64,000 nucleotides of DNA from Corydoras sp. C115 (Eukaryota > Chordata > Actinopteri > Siluriformes > Callichthyidae). Below are positions 22,770-36,165 of the stretch, piece by piece. The DNA lies in contig JAFMOC010000042.1 in NCBI GenBank assembly GCA_019802505.1, positions 608,501 to 672,500 of the forward strand, read 5' to 3'. The translations under genes were made by a program, and so were the position numbers. The notes beneath the pieces are model-generated. The model had not been told where the DNA came from. It did not search any database and was given only the letters and a program-made list of their open reading frames with translations. Numbering within the stretch: position 1 is the stretch's first letter; each line of letters starts with the position of its first letter.

Positions 22770-25700
22770 GTTGCTCCCCAAAGAAATTTCTCTCACACCA
22801 CTGTTCAAAAAATTGTGCTTTGAGCTGTACACTTAATTTGATGACAAGCTGAAGAATAATAAAGCAGATAAGAAAAAATAAACAGGTCAGCTGCGAAGTT
22901 ACAGCAATATAACAATGTGTGACAGACATGCACACTTTCTAAGGCATTATGTCTGACCCATTGAAGTTTTAAAATGCGATCACAGACACACCTTCCTATT
23001 ACATTTAAGTGTATCAAAAATTGTTTTAAACATAATGTTGATTTATTTGTGAAGACAATACAATTCTGTTTAAGCTATTTTTGTCCTTACCATCAAGAGT
23101 CAAGAAGTAAAATAACCCTTTGTTCTGTAAGATATATTTCACACTCTATACTCTTTACTTAGGTGTCCTCTAAGTTTTGTGGGAATTTTAGAGCAAGTGT
23201 GATCCTTTCATACAACACAACTGTCTTGAATAAGAAGGATTAGGAAGGGATTTCGCTTGAGGACATGACCCATTTTTGCACTAAAATCCTGCAACCAGAG
23301 AAAGGTGTGCAATATAATTCGGAACATGTACAATTCAATTGAATGTGGTCACTTAACACTACATAGTTGTCTAAAATGCAGACAATAAAAACAAGCACAT
23401 CACATTACATATTCTGGCATTCTGATCCAGGCTACTCATCACTAAAGGCCATTAAACTCTTTTCTGGTTTCTGCTGCTGTTGAATTTTACTCTTGTGATA
23501 ATACGTACAAGGCTCCATGTCACAGCAAGTCATGAGTCTGGGTTGTTTATTCCATCAGGGCTATGCCATCCTCTAAGTAACAGATAAGGTAAGATCCCCC
23601 TAAATCTCTGCTAAACCAGCATGGTGATGGAGGGAGGAGGTGTGGGATGAACAGAAGAGCTACAAACAAGTCTGTATCTGCTAGTGTGGTACGTTGACCT
23701 TGCTTCTCTTTGAAGCCTATGCCAAGTATGCATAGTTTACATTGTGGGAAATTACCTGGTCCATGAAGCAGATTTATCCAGAGGGTTTACATTTACGTGG
23801 ATTTACATCTTGTCATTTCAAATGACCATGAATATAACTGTACCACTTAATAAACAGCAAGAAACCTTTTCTGTGCATCTGACACATAGGTCGGTGCCAT
23901 GTGTAACCCACTGGAATATAGTAAAGTACTTTGTGTATTAATCTATTGAAATAAGAAGCCATGCAGAATAGTGTCACCTGCCTAAATTGTGTCTAAATTC
24001 ATGAATTTATAGAAATCAAATTAATAAAAGCCATCTGAACATTTCTCTTATAAGACTTTCTAGACCACATAGAGCTAATGACAGTAATCAGCAGAATTTT
24101 GACACAATGTGACATTTTAACATTAACTTTACATATACATTATGTATATGTAAGTTATATGTATAAGTTACATATAACTTTAATTTATAGATGATCGAAT
24201 TGAAGAACTGGATTATCAACAGATTTTCACATTTTCAAGTCAAATACTGCACTCAAATACATGTGAAGTATTCATTTTGCTTCTGCCAAAAACTATTCAT
24301 GGACCAATGATCATGCTTTGCTATGGCAGTTATATATTCTCATCCACTAGACTAGAATTAGAGAGTGTAAACTGAGTTCTATAAGCGGTCATGCTTCTCC
24401 AACAGAATGCCAAAATACACCAACTCTAATCTGTCCAAACAAATCTCTGTTTCTTTTGCATTTTGACCTCATTTCCATGAAAAATAAGCCTTAATTTATA
24501 ACAACCACAACCCACTACTGAGTTCAAACCACTAGTCCAACAGGGTCACTTTAACACATGATGGCACATGCTGTATATACACTTAAACATGAGCTAGTGC
24601 AGCAATTGTGTCCTTTGACTTTCTTGCATTATTTGGCTAAAAGACTAACTTTCCTCATATTACCCAGCAACCATTTGTCCAGTTTGAGGAATGCTCTCAA
24701 CATTATCCACTGGTTCACTGCTCTAAAACAATCTAACTTTTGCTTGTTGTATAATATACCACAGACTATCTGGTTTACAGTCATGTGCAAAGCCTAAGAA
24801 ATTTATGTTGCGTTTCAAAGATTTAATTTAATAATAATAAATTAAGTACTGTTAAGTGTAGTACTGTTCCTATATAATAAATTCTTGCTGTGACTGATAC
24901 ACAGAGTACTTTGTACAGCATGGGTTACAGTGTTGCATGTTAGATACCATATAAGCTGTTATTACTAACAACTTTATAAAGGGGAATCCTGATAATAGAT
25001 ATACTATACACAAAATAAAGCCATACAAATATATCTTAAATGTAAATCTTTTGCTTTTTTGAAGAGGAATTATAGCATAAAACCAATTCAAAATTTCCAC
25101 AAAAGCCTAAAGAAAACAAAAGCATAAGTCACCTAAATCCTATTTTGACATTTGAAAACAATGTCAAACTTCTGGTAATATTATAAGCTACTCTTTAAAA
25201 AATTACATTCTGCTGGAAATAGCAGATTTTTCACTAACAACTAGAGACTTTGCAGACAGACTGTTATAACAGCTAAAGGAGAACATACTAAGCCCCAATG
25301 GTGCAATGCCTTAATCTCTCAGATTTTTAAATCCCAATGATGTCAATCATCCACCTGTCAGAACCCACAATGAAGAAAATACATTTAGATTCTCATTAAT
25401 CAATCAAGCAAACATCAATACTAGCCAATCATGGGTGCCTGTGAGTGGATGTATACAGAAGAAGTTGGAAGGCACATTTCTCTAAACCTAATTAAATTTT
25501 TCAGAAATACTAGTTAATTGGCTTAATGTTTTCTAGGAAATATGTTATACCATTTATTTAAAAGATTATAATATATTTTGTACAAACAGTGCAGTTAATT
25601 TAAAATAATGCACAAAAACATTTAAAGTAATGACTATTTTGCCTATTTGACTATTTAGTTTATTTTGTCTTTAAATTTAGCACAATAATGCTCATAATTT

Positions 25701-28700
25701 GGTAGTCAACACTTCTTTTCATATAAACTAAAGTGCTGTAGATGTGTTCCAGATGTGGATTTAAAAATGTATCAAAATCCCAAAGTAAAAATTATGGCTT
25801 AAACCCCGCGTCTTGTTTATTTCACAAATACTATGGCTGATGTTCCTCTGTAGTGTATATTTTCCTTTTCTTTTCATTTGAATGACTTCAGACATGTCCT
25901 TCCTGTCACGCTTAACTGGTCTGCTGGCTTGGCTCAGGTCTGAGATGTGGGTACTGGCTGACACCATGTTTTCATTATGGTGAGCGCAGATGTGCTTCAG
26001 CACCGGAGAAGCCTCATCGTGCAACGTCTTGCTCACGTTAGTTGGAGTGTTTTGACACAAGGTCATGTTTACAATGATTACATGTTCTCTAGACTCTTCG
26101 TTTAATTACATTTCCCATTTACGGCATACTGTATGCACAGACATACAGACAACTCTATGCTAGTTTAATAAAATAAACTCAAATAAACAGGGTGCATGAA
26201 AGATACCATCAAGGTCTGAACTGGAAAGCTCTCGGTGAGTCTGGCAGATCCGCACAAGAAAGCAAAAACAGGAAGGAACTATCCCTTAGTTTGATGCTGG
26301 GATTAAAAAGTTCATGCTGGGAAAGGCATGTCTTTTAAAAGGAAAGGAAGAAGAAAAGAGATGGAGAAATGATGCGGGAATGAAAGAGGGAGCTGCTTAA
26401 TCCCCTAAAGCATCCATATATTGCTCACAACTTCTCTCCCACTGCTTGTAAATGGCTTGGAATGTAACATGTTGTCTTTGGAACCAGTGCGTGTGGACTG
26501 CTCCAGTATAGAGAGATTTATGTGTTCAGACATTGCCTAAAGCACCCTCTTTTGACTTTTAACTAGAAGCTTTGAAGCAGGAGTTGAGCCTTCTGGCATT
26601 AAAATCATATCACTGAGACATACTTTCATTTCTGTGAAATGTATGCATTGTATCATCTTGAGAGTTGAGCTGTATTTCTCTCAGCCCTCAAATGTCTGAT
26701 GATAAGGCTGAATAATATTACAATGTAGCACAAATCAGAACGGATTCACTATTCTGTGATTATGAACTTTCTTCCCATTTCATAGTAGTATTTCTAAAAG
26801 ATTTACAATATTCATCAGACGTTGCAATTTAAGGCCATCAATTTATTATTCATTTTTGGCTTATCTAAGAATCTGCTAGACAATTTTAAGTGCATCAAAA
26901 TGAGAAAGAAAAACCTTCTAAACCCATGTGGAATAATTTATGCTTACTCAAATGGGAATTGATCAGGACTTTCTTTAGCCAGTCTCATTTTGAATATAGG
27001 CCACTCATAGAACTTTTGTAAACTGCTAAGAAAAGCAGTTCAACTTCTCAAATTTTTTCAATATCTTAAGACTTAACCAAAGCCTACACTCCTACTAAAA
27101 TCAAGACATCCCCCTGCTTTCACTTACCATATCTGATCTTTAAATCCCTTTTAGGGCTGGACGGTCCCCCAAGTGAAATTTAATATAAGGAGAGGAGGAG
27201 ACATCTTGGAAAGCCATCAAGTTAACTGTTTACAAAAGCAACATGAATTAATCTCTTCACAAATCCCCCTTAGCCCTGTCATTCACTGGCCCACCGGTGG
27301 ACAAAGCAGTAGTTTCCACATGGATACAGAATGTGTAATGAAATGTGTGGAACAAATAAATTGAATTAAAACTGTTTAACAACTCATGGGCAGCTGATAA
27401 GCTACTAGCCCACACTATCACATACAGCTCTTAGAGTTTAAAGGATGTCAAAATGTTTTACTAGAAATATGAATCAAGGTCAGCGCTATAAATAAGGTAC
27501 ACACACAGAGACTTGGGTAACATTTTGTCCAATACATACAGTTCCAATAAACAGGATTATTTCCCAAACTGAAAATATATCTGAGTCTTGTCGAGGAAAC
27601 CAATCAGTTCCAGATACCAGACAGCTGTACTGCTGACAGGAAGAGAAAACTGGAGTCAATAGGTTTTCCTGTAATGTGCCAGCAAGCCTTCTCAGGTATC
27701 GGTTATTAAAAGAGACAGAACAGATACACACAATGTGGTATCTAATACATTTATTTATTATTTTGACTATTATTTATGATTATTTATTATTTTAAAATAA
27801 CCTGTATCAGACAAGTCTTGGTGCAAAAGGCTCATTTTTTTATAAAGTGGTGAGACTCAAGTGACTTAATTATGAAAGTACTAAAAACATACTAGCATTC
27901 AAAAGTAAAACCCATATTCAAAAACAATAACAATAATAATAATAACACTCCTTAAGCAGATGTGAGCATTCAATGAGTTCATTTATAGCAGCAAAAAGAG
28001 ACAAATCAGGTTTTAGAAACTTTGACAGTCTTTTATAGGGCCAAGAAACTGCTATGGTGGAAGGGCCTCATTTAATGAAAAGAAAAGAGAAGAGGGAAAA
28101 TGGTGCATAAATCCCTTTCTCAGGAAGATTAGTGGCTGTCCCTTTAGAGTGGGCTATGGATGGAGCAGCTTTTTTAAGCCACATTTTTCTCTGCCAGTGG
28201 TGTGACCCCTAGCACATTCCCCCGATCCCCAGGGCCACCTGCCGCATGGCTGAGCACAGTGCCCCTTTACTCTTGCCATCCCCCACCTTTCTTGATGATA
28301 TTCAGCAGCAAAGATAAAGAAAGTGTCTTTGCCACTAAATCAAGTAGAAAATATTTTTTGAGTAAAAAGCAGTTAGCTAAAAATTATTTTAAATTATATT
28401 TTTTACTTTTTATATCTTACTTATCAAAACTTTACCTCAATTGAAAGCACGTCAGGGCTTGCACCATGAAACATCATAGTAAGGTCTACAACATAAATAT
28501 CCCTGAATTTTGAATTACATTAGAAAAAAAAATATTCAGGACTTTCAACCTTCAACTTTTTACAACCTCTGTCCATTAATCCTGATGTATGATTTAATCC
28601 TGATATTCTGCTCTGTGTGTGTCTCACTCTGGAAAGAAATTTAGTGTGTTAGAGGATATATCTAAAAGATCCCCTTAAAAATATCATGAATAATCTTAAG

Positions 28701-28793
28701 ATGAATATCATAATGATGTCGTAAATATTTGTTTTTCAAAACACTATCCATTGTTTTTTATTAGGCAGTTTGTAACGTAGCATTTACATTACA
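22770..28793. other. gli2 intron 2, right part, no gene seen
   Basis: Long unique intron. A small nested palindrome lies at 24131-24180. A mixed-composition block at about 25890-26720 has long stretches without low-complexity sequence and is a candidate conserved element. A 101-codon minus frame at 25761-26066 has no family resemblance. Confidence 0.45.
24131..24180. repeat. Pair of adjacent perfect palindromes
   Basis: acatatacat / atgtatatgt (24131-24140 and 24142-24151) is followed by aagttatatgt / acatataactt (24152-24162 and 24170-24180). Two small hairpins side by side; function unknown. Confidence 0.85.
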
Positions 28794-28804
28794 GATTTGA
28801 AAGA

Positions 28805-29154
28805 GGGCGGCACGGTGGCTTAGTGGTTAGCACGTTCGCCTCTCAGCGCTAGGGATTCGCAGTTCGAATCCCCATCTGGGTGGAGGTTCCATGTTCTCCC
28901 GGTGTCCGTGTGGATTTCCTCCAGGTTCTCTGGTTTTCTCCCACAGTCCAAAAACATGGATCAAGTCAATTGAGTTCTCCAAATTGCCCCATATAGAGTG
29001 TGTATGTGTGAGTGAGTGTGTGGCCAGCGATAGATTGGCGCCCTGTCCTGGGTGTATCTGCCCAGCGCCCAAAACGTTCTCCCCTGGATGGGCATGGGGA
29101 ACCCCCCCTCGACCCTAATATAGGATAAAGCGAAAGATAATGGATGGATCGATG
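28805..29154 (+). mobile_element. SINE copy, full length, 11-bp target duplication
   Basis: Complete head ggcggcacggtggcttagtgg, B box agttcgaatcc, body and tail ggataaagcgaaagataatg then (GGAT)n. Target duplication gatttgaaaga (28794-28804) and gattttaaaga (29155-29165), one mismatch. One of the best-preserved copies; intronic, antisense to gli2. Confidence 0.95.
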
Positions 29155-29165
29155 GATTTTAAAGA

Positions 29166-31006
29166 TGGTTAAACACATTTTTAATAACATAATGATGAAA
29201 AACATAATGATTTAATACTATATGTGAAGAAGGAAACCAATGGGGAAAAAAAATACTTTGATTGTTCTGTGACTTTGGAATGCAAGAGACAGTGTATATT
29301 TAATATTTGCAAATACAAGCATCACATTAATGTTTCATCACCTTCTTTTTGCCATCTTTAGAATTTAAGCTGATTGTTGTTATACCATCAGTTGTACAGC
29401 CATTAATAACTATCCATTAAAGCATTAAGGTGTGACATCTATATACAGTCAACGCAATAACATTCAACGACTTTTGGCTCAGTCATATATTAGCAAGCAT
29501 TGCATTCACCTAAGAAACATGCTGTATGTTCATCAAGACAACAATGCAAATAACAGTAAGAAGGCTTTAAAAAGTTATATATTGTATAAAGAATGGACCT
29601 AACCACACTTTAAGACAAATATTCATTATTAAGCATGCTAAATGCTAATTATTAATAGTAATAAAATTTATGTAAAATATCAAATAAATGTAAAATATTT
29701 AAAAAGATTTATTTGAACTCATGCTCAACTCAAATTAAGTGTGATACTTTTGTAAGGTTAATTATTATTAATTATTATAAAGAAAAAAACAGATAAATCA
29801 TGAAACAATCTTTAAAGAATAAGCATACATTTTAAATAAAAATACCGTGTTAAGTAAAAAAGCAATCTTTAAGTCACTTTGGTGATTCTGATGCCTGATA
29901 AACAAACATTATGTCAAATAATATAAAAAATTTAAAATATATATACTAGGCATTTTACCTATGGCCTAGTATACCTTAATCTTATGTATTTACACTTATA
30001 AATTAAGAAAGTGGATGATGGCTAATATTTATTTAACCATTATCACTCTATTGCTTTTAGCATTAAATACTATCACTAGTATTTCAAAAGGTTTTTCAAT
30101 ATTTTAGCTCCTGAGTGAGAGAACAGAACTAGTTGCATCATTAATCAGTATTATTTTTTATCTAAATAATCCATTAAGTGGCTGGAACTGGCGAGTCCTA
30201 ACATGATTAAAAAAATCACATCTAAGAGATCAGTGTTTGCTTTGTTGACTTTCCAGAGAGCACAACTATGGCCTATTTTCACCAGTTTCTTTAAACAATT
30301 AATGATCATTGCTTTCTTATGGCAGGCCACCAAGCCCTTCATTAAACAGTAAAATACTGTGATATCAAAAGGCCATTAGCATTTCAAAGGTCTTCCACCA
30401 TGCTTATGTTTGTCAGAGGGCTCTGACGGACGGTGTGGACCACAGCTCCACCAGCCGCTTTAAGTAATTTATAACATTTATCCTCCAGAGGCAAGAACAA
30501 GGTCTTTCAACCTCGTTAGTCTTTTTTTTTTTCATCACACATTCACTGACATCTTTTAAACATATGCTTTTTTACTTTTTTTTGCGTTATTCTCTTTTGC
30601 AGCACCATGTAGTGAAATGCTAAATGAACAAATTTTCTGCCATATCTGTCAACATGAGTCAGTGTCGTCTTATAACTACAAGATTAGAATGTTTTCCTCG
30701 GCTGTACCAAGTGCATCAAAAGTTATTTGAAAGTCTTTCAAAGAACTGTTCGTTTTAGGCAATGGAGTGGTGGAATGTTTTAGATATAAGCCTTGTAGGG
30801 ATGGTTTCATTAAAATTGATAACTATCTTTGAGGTCACCTTTAAAAGCATTTGATCATCTTCTAGTTAGAATTTCATGCATGGGCCTGACTCACCTGAAG
30901 GTGAACATTGTCTGAGTTTGATTTAATACCCTTTTTTTCTTAATACTAAAAGAAGGTTGTTAAGGATGTCTGGCAAAGTAAAAAGTTAGGCATAAAGCTT
31001 TCACAC
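29166..31006. other. gli2 intron 2, exon-2-proximal part
   Basis: AT-rich up to about 30150. The block 30360-30520, with ggctctgacggacggtgtgg, is GC-richer and complex and could be a regulatory element. No gene seen. Confidence 0.4.
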
Positions 31007-31137
31007 CTCGAGTCAGCGTGGTAGGTGAAGGCTTCTTGGGCAAGTCTGAGAAGCTAGCATCCAAGTTTGAGCCTTTGCACTCCTTCTTTTCTGGAGCAGT
31101 TGGTATTGTCGTCTCCATGCTCAGAGTGGATAGAAGC
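31007..31137 (-). CDS. gli2: gli2 exon 2: first coding exon
   Basis: The acceptor cccctttcttttcttatatag precedes 19 bases of 5' UTR and then the ATG at 31118-31116. The 37 complete codons begin METTIPTAPEKKECKG and end KKPSPTTLTR, plus the first base of the next codon. The donor is GAG|gtgtga, weaker than consensus. The opening METxxxTAxEKxEaKx and the later KKPSP/KKASP match, from memory, the start of vertebrate GLI2 (METS...). The exon ends in phase 1, exactly what the exon at 5920 requires. The fragment is the extreme N-terminus, preceding the repressor domain; no zinc fingers are encoded here. Reading past the donor gives 15 further residues of no recognisable kind and then a stop, so splicing is the better model. 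A truncated SINE sits 111 bp upstream in the intron. Confidence 0.85.
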
Positions 31138-31248
31138 CTATATAAGAAAAGAAAGGGGAACATTGAGAATTTTAGTGAAAACATGAACTTAACTATATAC
31201 AAAGTTTCACTATATAAAGAACCTTTTTAAGATGATTATAAAAAGATA

Positions 31249-31424
31249 GGTGTGGCATGGTGGCTTAGTGGTTAGCACGTTTACCACGATAGATGTGCCC
31301 AGCGATAGATTGGCACCCTGTCCTGGGTGTATCTGCCCAGTGCCCAAAACGTTCTACCATGGATGGGCATGGGGAACCCCCCCTCCCCCACGGCCCTAGT
31401 AAAGGATTAAGTGGAAGATAATGA
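31249..31424 (+). mobile_element. SINE copy with about 170-bp internal deletion
   Basis: The head gtggcatggtggcttagtgg joins, after cacgtttaccacgatag, straight to the 3' half (gtgcccagcgatagattgg) and tail ggattaagtggaagataatg. The B box and the conserved core are gone. It lies in gli2 intron 1, 111 bp from the acceptor of the first coding exon and antisense to the gene. No clear target duplication. Confidence 0.9.
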
Positions 31425-33063
31425 ATATATATTGTTTTGGTATATTGAAAACATATTGTTTTGGTATTTATAATTAGATAAATTTCTTTTTATTATCTGC
31501 ATTGTTATTAAAATATTTGTCTTCTGTAAATACTATATGCTTTGCTGACTACTACAAAGGCATAGGATTTACAATGAGGAGAATATGATGAACTTCGGCT
31601 TCTCTGTCTCTGACAGTGTACAAAATTTCTGTGGTAAGTGCAGATGATTTGGCAGTGTGCCATTTGGTTAAATTTGTAGAACCTAGAAGATTATCCTTGG
31701 TGCAGTGCAAACAAGTGTCGGTTAAGGACTAAAAAGAAGTCCTTCTTTGAAATGTTTCAAGCTCTGATTGAGTCTATCCACAGTGTTTACTCTTTAGCTG
31801 AACAGCAAGGCAGCTTGGAGTGGCTTAAAAACAGATGTCAATTACTTAATTGGCCAAGCACTCCAGATGATAATTAAAGAATGTGGAACTAAATGTATAG
31901 GCATGGCACAAATAATGCATACTTTACATTAAATACACAAAAGGCATTTTTAGATTAAAAGTGCTAAATCTATGCACTTCTTAGCAAACCTTAAAACTTC
32001 AGCAGCTAATAAAATTAAACACTGAAATATTTTATATCAACCAAAATAAAATAAAAATTTCCAATGAAGTGAGGGCAGATTGGTGCCTCTTCTCAATCTG
32101 AAAAAAATATTTTAGTATGAAATGGCTTTGGGGCAAAACTTATTTTTCTTTTACTGCCTTTCAGTAAGCTTACATCTAGAGTTTCTGCATTACATTCTCA
32201 AACCAGCAGGTCAGTGGTCTACACCAATGTTTACTTTTACTCTTTGCTCTTTCTTATAGTCAGCGTCCTACACGAAGAACATTGACCATATTCATCAAGT
32301 CTCAGTAATGCCAGATGAGTATGTCACTGCCAAGGTAAGCCGATTAGAGGTGGGCTGTTGGGCTTGGACGACATCTGTTTCATTTCGTCTTGGCCAAAAA
32401 AAGTCCATTCACCATCCTCTTTTACTGATACTTCTTTCAAACATTTTTGGAGATGCATCTAAGTTACTCCTCTCAAAAGGTGCCTTAATAACTGCTGAGC
32501 CTGCAATTTGTCTGGTGTCTTTCAGTGGCTGTTGGCCAATCATAACATGCGTATGTTTTTTAAACACCCTCATGAAGAATTGCTCGGCAAGCAGACCAGA
32601 CCCTTACAGAGAAAGGCTGTTCTGGTTCCATGTCATTAGCAAAATCATTGGGCAAGATAACATGTAATGACAGTCCTAACATTTCAACAATCAAAATATG
32701 AATAATGCTAAAATAAATAAATAAATAAAACAATTGAACATTCTGTGTTAACACACTCTTTTGCCAGCAATGCATGGTATATAATTGTGGTCGGGGTGAC
32801 CTCTTGACAGGGTTACTAGGATTTGAGAGTATGGTACAGGTGTTAGAAATTATGGGGACAGGTGGCAGTGAGACTATAAGAATGACAAGAAAGATTTTTT
32901 TTCTGAGTGACTGCTTTGACAACTGCACCATGTGAAGATGATAAAAAGAGCCTTTTGTGAATTTGTGAATTAATAAAAACGTGGGTCCATATTAGATGCT
33001 GATGCCTTAACTACCTTAATTTGAGGGATAACCTTTTAGATTAAACATATCATTTTATTGCAG

Positions 33064-33067
<4 letters not shown>

Positions 33068-33133
<66 letters not shown>
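33068..33133. repeat. (AT)n microsatellite, 66 bp
   Basis: Uninterrupted AT alternation up to the atacagtatata boundary. Confidence 0.95.
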
Positions 33134-33136
<3 letters not shown>

Positions 33137-35752
33137 TATATATACATGGTTGAGGGATATATATGGTTTAAATGGTTGAACTATCAATAACTACTTGTGT
33201 TACCAGAAATGCCTTTGTTTGAATGGAGGCTTTGTAGTTCATGACAAAAATGGGATACAACATAATGTAATTTCAAGGATTATATAAAGATTTTAAAAAG
33301 AAATCATTAGAAAAGGGATTCTTACGTTTTTTTATTCACGTATCATGAAATCTTTATACCAGCATCGCAGCATTAACCAATGTTTGTCAGCTCACAATAG
33401 CATATTCAAGCTGTTTTTATAAAATCCAATTCAGAAAAATGTCTTGCAACATGCTGCTTTTCTTTTAAGTCAGTCCTAACCACTGTAACTGGTCCAACCA
33501 TGAATTTTCTGTTTGTCAGTAAGACCATGGGAAATTATATTTTTAATTTATTTGTTTTTACATTTCACCAGTTAAGCTGTTTTGTCTTTTTATTACTGCT
33601 TTAGCTATAATTACACTATGTCAAAATAATAATTTTGAAGGATCGTATTTTATGACATATACGCAAACATGGGCCTCATCGTTAAGTGGCTATACTAAAT
33701 TTACTGCAGAATGAAAGATTTCAATACAGCCTTTTCATTCTATTTTATTCTGTTTTCTAGTCTGGGAAACAGTAATATCAACTGTAATCATGTGTGCAGT
33801 TCTACACGTTCAGATGTTTAAACACTGCTGGATGTTATCCTGACACAGACAGCAAATACTCTTCTTGAGATGATAAAATGTAAAACCAGACAAAGACATA
33901 TGTTAATGCTTATTGAAGCCAGATGTGCACAAACACAAACAGCACATATCCCTTCTACGCTTTGGTGAGTTGGAATTTGGATTGAGTTTGTAATATCTCT
34001 GACCTTCAGAGAAAAAAAAGTCAAAAGTCAGCCAACGTCAAAAGGATGAGCCTGCCCTTCCCCCACTATGCCGCTAGTAAATGCAATATCCTGTGGTTGA
34101 TCTCTTCATGCCCTTCCAATCTAAAACAGATGTTGTCTTCACAACCTACACATGAGCATTCGAGGTAATTCTCTTCGGATGCCAAATCCTTTGCACTGGC
34201 TGCTGGAAAAAATAGTTAGATGGTAAATTACTGAATTATTACGAATGCCTTGTTACAGTTGCAAACAAGTATTCAAATTCGATAAAATATTACAAAGACC
34301 TTATGAAATAAGGTTTAGGTCACAGCTGTCCATTATCACAACACAAAGCTCTTGAAAGAATGCATTTCCTCTGAACACCATTTGCTTGGCTCAGTAAAAC
34401 CAAGTGGTGTTGTTAACACTCTCATGTCACAGCCTCAGCTGTCTCTTCTCTCACTCAAGTTCACCAGGAATGAGGCTTAATATGTACATATTTGAGCGTT
34501 TTAATGCCTTAACAAACGCTTTCCAGATTCTTTTTATAAAATTCCAGAATTGTATATGGATAAAGAGCCTGATTTTCAGGGGCGCATAAACATTTTCAAC
34601 TGAAAGACAACTTGTGTTGTGTGTATGCAACTAAATGTGCTTCAAAAATGAGGTGAAAACTGTAAAAAAAACAAAAGCAGTATGCAGGAATTGTACTCCT
34701 TTATATCTGCACAACATATAGTTCTATAGTTATTAATATGCTGAGAAACAAAAATGGTGGGTCAAAATTAGACTGATTAGCATTTGGGGTACTTTAGCAA
34801 ATAGATTTCTTTCATAACTCTAACTTTAGAAATACAGCCTAACATTATTCCTCATGAAGACATAAACAAGGCACGAAAGAAATAATCTTATCAAATGCTA
34901 AATAGGTTCTTACAGTTATGTTAAACATCACACCTTACTATATTTTTTGGTACGAAGATATGACATCAGATTTAAAGTCTCTGTTGCATTTTCTCATTAG
35001 ACAATCTGCATCCACCCTAAACTACACAATACTGAGTCCTAAATATTTAACATGTTTAATATTTACAATGCGCAATCAATGCAGCCCTGACTAAACTGAC
35101 TAAAGTTTAGAAATATAAAGATTGGATTCTAGACTCCACACTCATACTACCGTGCTATAAGTGTTTGGCCCTTTAATAAGCTTTGAAGCCCTCAAACATT
35201 TTTTTTTTACATCACACTATTAAAAAGCAGGCACTGTGATAAAAAAAGTTTAACCTTATTTACTTACATTGCACTTTTTTTTTTTTTACAATAGTACATT
35301 GTCTCAAAGCCTGAACCTCCATAGAGCAAGTCAAAACAAGAGTGGTAAAATAAAAAAAAGGCATTTGTTTTGATTTTATTAGACAAAACCATTGTGAAGA
35401 CCAAGACTCAGTAGGGTGTTCAACCTAGGTGTAAAACAACAATGGAAATATTGTGTATTAGCATATTCAAGTGTTCAGGTCAACATAAACTAAAGACTTT
35501 CAATCAACAGTAGTTAAATTGATAAAGTATACTCATTAAAGTTTCAGAGGTGTTTACTGTAGCATCCTGGCAGGGTTACAGACCCATCCATCCAACAAAA
35601 ATCAAAGTTCCCGTCTATCAGAACCAAGTGTGGCAGACGTACAACAAACTGATTAAGTTTGATAATTAGTCTTGTAAAATTATCTATTTGATCCTTACTA
35701 ATAATAACTGCTCTGAGGACATCACTGTAGCAACTGTGTACTATGTAAGTGT

Positions 35753-35800
35753 GTAAATAGTGTGTTCTTGTGCTAGACGTAAATAGTGCGTTCTTGTGCT
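35753..35800 (+). repeat. Tandem duplication, 22-bp match at 26-bp period
   Basis: gtaaatagtgtgttcttgtg then ct (35753-35774) recurs at 35779-35800 with one change. Confidence 0.9.
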
Positions 35801-36123
35801 GTTCATCCACAACTGCTATGCTTGTGTCAGTAGGTGGCTTTTAAACAGTGGCATCCAACTGGTGGCCAGTTACAGCGGTAAAGACTTTTTTGCATGTTCA
35901 GCCCAAAGGGCTTGTAATAAAAGATGCATGCACATGATTATCTCCTTGTTTAAATTTCTGAGGGTTTTTCTGTGTCTTAGATGAATATCCAAACACTTCT
36001 CCACATCAAGGATGAGCATATTTCACCATTCCTTGTGAGAATTCCATCTGTCTTATTTTGTTGTCTGAGCTGTGAATCAGCAGCATGTCAGCTGTGCAGA
36101 GTAAAGAGGGGACATGTCGTCTG

Positions 36124-36124
<1 letters not shown>

Positions 36125-36164
<40 letters not shown>
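36125..36164. repeat. (GT)n microsatellite
   Basis: Uninterrupted TG alternation of about 40 bp in gli2 intron 1. Confidence 0.95.

Positions 36165-36165
<1 letters not shown>

Noticed and set aside
25761..26066. Minus-strand 101-codon frame (QNTPTNVSKTLHDEASPV...)
   Set aside because: No domain, no strong splice sites and no place in the gli2 exon chain.
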